From an uncultured Ruminococcus sp. (GTDB taxonomy: Bacteria; Bacillota; Clostridia; Oscillospirales; Ruminococcaceae), in NCBI GenBank assembly GCA_947177345.1, contig CAMWUB010000054.1, positions 1 to 7,865 of the forward strand: a stretch of DNA of 7,865 nt, written 5' to 3'. Under the pieces are notes generated by a model. That model was given only the letters and a program-made list of their open reading frames with translations, did not search any database and was not told where the DNA came from. Shown piece after piece: positions 5,696 to 7,865 of the stretch (positions are counted from its first letter, which is position 1; each line of letters opens with the position of its first letter). A program made the translations under genes and the position numbers.

Positions 5696-7864
5696 CTATT
5701 TCCAGAACATAAATATTTTTTCGAGTTCGTAAGCCATTTCCGGATAATCAAAGTGCATTTCACAGTATCGGAACGCCTGATTGAATGACTGTACACCACT
5801 GACAACTATAGTCCATACAAGCGAAATGCCAAAGAATATATTTATCATCTTTTTTACTGCCGGATTCTGTGATTTAAGATATATTGAAAAAATAATCACA
5901 TAAGCACCGGTGAGCATCTGCCATGCGAAGTCTGTCATATAACGTATAGAATAACCGCTTTCCCATACTGAGCAGATTATTATAAGCGGAATGACCACAC
6001 ACGGAAGAGCGATATACATTGATTTTATGAATCTGTTTTTTTTGTCGGGAATAGCTTTCAGAGCTTTTCCGGAAATAAAGTAAGCAAACATAGGCAACGC
6101 AAGGAAAAACAATCCGCATACGTTATGTGTGGAAGAATAATCGTTATAGAAGAATCCGCCTATATTCATATCCTGAAAATCTGCCGATATGAACGGATAT
6201 TCAGTTGAAAATACCGGTATATTGAATAGATAGTTCCACAGAGGTATAAGCGAAAGCCTCCAGTGAAATTGTGTATTCCGGAAGTCGTTTATAGTCAGCG
6301 AGTATTGTATTCCGAACTCAAACGGCGATTTGAATCGCACATAGTTATATAACATCTGTATCAGACCTAAGCAAGCCATCGGAACTATCGAACATATAAT
6401 ATATTTCCTGCTCCGTCTGTTGATAAGTTTCTGTTTTCCGTGTGAGAATCTCGGTACAGCACCAATCATGAAAATCAAAGCACATATACAGTAAAGAACT
6501 ATAGTGGGTCTGCAAAGTACCGCAACCGCAAACAATAATGATGATAAAGCAGTTTTAGGTAATGAAATTCTGCCTTTGCCGATTATGTTTGCGTAAATCA
6601 GGAAATAAAACGCCCATGTCATAAATGCAAATCCGGCTGACATTGCTATTTCATAAAACATAGGTCTTCCGATACTGTACCATATACCACTTATCATCTG
6701 AATTATTATCAGGCTTGATATGAACATTCCGGTAGGAAGCGTCGGAAAGAATTTTCTTGTAAGTTTCGTGAAAAACATTGAAAGTCCGATAATTCCGATA
6801 AGTGCGAATACAAGTACTGCTATGGATTCAGGGAAATAATAGCCGGTAAGTATGTTATAAGGCAGAAACAGCAGTATAACCGGAGCTATTCCGTAATATG
6901 AGTAGAATTTTCCATTGAAATATACATGGTCCCATGCGGAATTTTTAGCATAATCGTCATTCCATGACGGAACTAATTCAGATTCACGGTGCTGGTTATC
7001 ATATGGATTATCAAAAGATTTGAGTAAGTCATCAGGTTGCGGATAAAGATAAGTACGACCATCTGCAAAAGCGTCAACGAGTTGCTGTGTGACCTGATTT
7101 CCGGAAGTCTTTGAAAGTTCTTCTTTCCATGTGCGACCGTCAAGGCGGTAATCTGTGACCCATACAGCCCATACGCACGCAACAGCCGTTATACAGACTA
7201 CAGCCACCCGACAGAATCCGATATTTTCGTTGATACTCTTTTTCAGGAAAGTTCCGTTTATGAATCCGTTGATAAATATACTTAACAGTACTATCAGTAA
7301 AAATCTTATCCATGAAATTTCAACCGGCATTGACTTGTTAAGTGTTATGCTGTTCACGTGTGCTGAACCTGAATAAACAGGTTTAAGTCTTATTGTAAGC
7401 TCGCCGACTTCTCCGGAAAGCTCACACTGTAAGTAATGTGTCTGTGACTGATTTCTTGATATTATTGTGTGAGCAATATTCCGCCGAGGTGTAAAGGTTT
7501 GTGTTTCGTCGGTTGCATCAATGGAAAACTCAGCTGAACGTGTGTTATTATCAAGGTACATATCCATATATATCGTACTTAACTGCCTGTTGACTTCAGG
7601 TATTTTTATGACGAGTTCCTCACCGTTACGGACGGCTATCGAATTATCAGACCGTCGGTAGATACCACCCTTTTCAATCATGGAACGGCTTACTTCATAC
7701 GTAATCTGCGGATAGTTTCCGAACCACGTCCGGTAAGAAGAAATATTGAATACAGTAAGTTCGAGTACAAGGGCAGTAATAATTATCTTCACCGCAAAGA
7801 CTATTGATTGTGTTTTGTGTTTCCGGTTTACTGCACATAATATATATACTATAACTGTACATAT
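5696..7864 (-). CDS. Large membrane protein resembling GT-C glycosyltransferases, 5' end outside the window
   Basis: 722 residues are visible and the frame is open to the right edge. The only in-frame start-like codon near the edge is GTG 7792, which has no ribosome binding site. The 24 codons before it encode another hydrophobic stretch (VIVYILCAV) and a basic loop, so the true start is probably beyond 7865. Numbering from the GTG: a helix near 1-17, a hydrophilic, probably beta-rich extracytoplasmic domain (about 20-158), then about a dozen hydrophobic segments from 161 to 666. The stretch with DNPYD (261-265), AWDHVYFNGKFYSYYGIAPV (286-305) and FLPYNILTG (309-317), plus CRPT (427-430) and YNYVRFKSPFEFG (482-494), resembles clostridial membrane proteins annotated as GT-C or GT39-like, which would use lipid-linked sugars outside the membrane. 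No catalytic site is proven, so function is tentative. It precedes the GNAT gene in the same operon. Confidence 0.75.
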   Translation of the reverse strand: MCTVIVYILCAVNRKHKTQSIVFAVKIIITALVLELTVFNISSYRTWFGNYPQITYEVSRSMIEKGGIYRRSDNSIAVRNGEELVIKIPEVNRQLSTIYMDMYLDNNTRSAEFSIDATDETQTFTPRRNIAHTIISRNQSQTHYLQCELSGEVGELTIRLKPVYSGSAHVNSITLNKSMPVEISWIRFLLIVLLSIFINGFINGTFLKKSINENIGFCRVAVVCITAVACVWAVWVTDYRLDGRTWKEELSKTSGNQVTQQLVDAFADGRTYLYPQPDDLLKSFDNPYDNQHRESELVPSWNDDYAKNSAWDHVYFNGKFYSYYGIAPVILLFLPYNILTGYYFPESIAVLVFALIGIIGLSMFFTKLTRKFFPTLPTGMFISSLIIIQMISGIWYSIGRPMFYEIAMSAGFAFMTWAFYFLIYANIIGKGRISLPKTALSSLLFAVAVLCRPTIVLYCICALIFMIGAVPRFSHGKQKLINRRSRKYIICSIVPMACLGLIQMLYNYVRFKSPFEFGIQYSLTINDFRNTQFHWRLSLIPLWNYLFNIPVFSTEYPFISADFQDMNIGGFFYNDYSSTHNVCGLFFLALPMFAYFISGKALKAIPDKKNRFIKSMYIALPCVVIPLIIICSVWESGYSIRYMTDFAWQMLTGAYVIIFSIYLKSQNPAVKKMINIFFGISLVWTIVVSGVQSFNQAFRYCEMHFDYPEMAYELEKIFMFWK

Positions 7865-7865
7865 G

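Noticed and set aside
5874..6119. Minus-strand frame of 81 codons
   Set aside because: It is a shifted frame inside the large membrane protein, whose own frame is continuous and hydrophobic as expected.
7155..7376. Plus-strand open frame of 73 codons
   Set aside because: It is antisense to the membrane protein; its Thr/His-rich start is what reversed hydrophobic codons produce, and there is no ribosome binding site.

Overview
The window looks like chromosomal DNA from a low-GC, Gram-positive anaerobe of the class Clostridia, probably Ruminococcus or another member of the Oscillospiraceae. This is inferred from four things: strong AGGAGG-type ribosome binding sites, sigma-A-type promoters, a BceAB/BceRS peptide-antibiotic module, and a small YNGxMTxSxPPQIS protein of a kind I associate with clostridia. 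There are no rRNA or tRNA genes, CRISPR arrays, insertion sequences or phage genes.

Layout. (1) At 1-160 is the 3' end of an unrecognised plus-strand ORF. It ends in a bidirectional hairpin terminator at about 165-203, shared with the converging permease gene. (2) At 202-4780, on the minus strand, is a complete four-gene module. In transcription order it is an OmpR-type response regulator (4780-4118), an intramembrane-sensing histidine kinase (4121-3111), an ABC ATPase (3016-2252) and a 10-TM FtsX/MacB-type permease with a large extracellular domain (2262-202). This is the RSAB arrangement of BceRS-BceAB systems, which detect and detoxify cell-wall-active peptides. (3) A short divergent regulatory region at 4781-4887 separates it from a 71-aa plus-strand protein (4888-5103) that resembles a DUF3221-like OB-fold. 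(4) A second bidirectional terminator (5104-5140) divides that gene from a converging minus-strand pair: a large membrane protein resembling GT-C glycosyltransferases (5696 to the right edge, 5' end outside the window) followed by a GNAT acetyltransferase (5142-5684).

How the module works together. The regulator gene has a perfect consensus promoter (TTGACA, 17 bp, TATAAT), which suggests steady expression of the RS pair. ABC ATPase and permease have their own promoter with a perfect TATAAT but a weak -35. A 14-bp perfect palindrome, TTACAATTTTGTAA, lies 20 bp upstream of that -35. It matches the known BceR-family operator pattern TNACA-N4-TGTAA exactly. The expected circuit is: peptide engages the transporter, the transporter activates the kinase, the kinase phosphorylates the regulator, and the regulator drives more transporter. 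The peptide sensed cannot be read from this sequence.

No wholly new system is evident. The points most worth checking are the BceR-type operator, the inverted repeat centred between the divergent promoters at 4804-4870, the complete absence of the 4-mers GATC, GGCC, GCGC and CGCG while CCGG is very common, the conserved small divergent protein, and the fact that the large membrane protein extends past the right edge rather than starting at an internal GTG.
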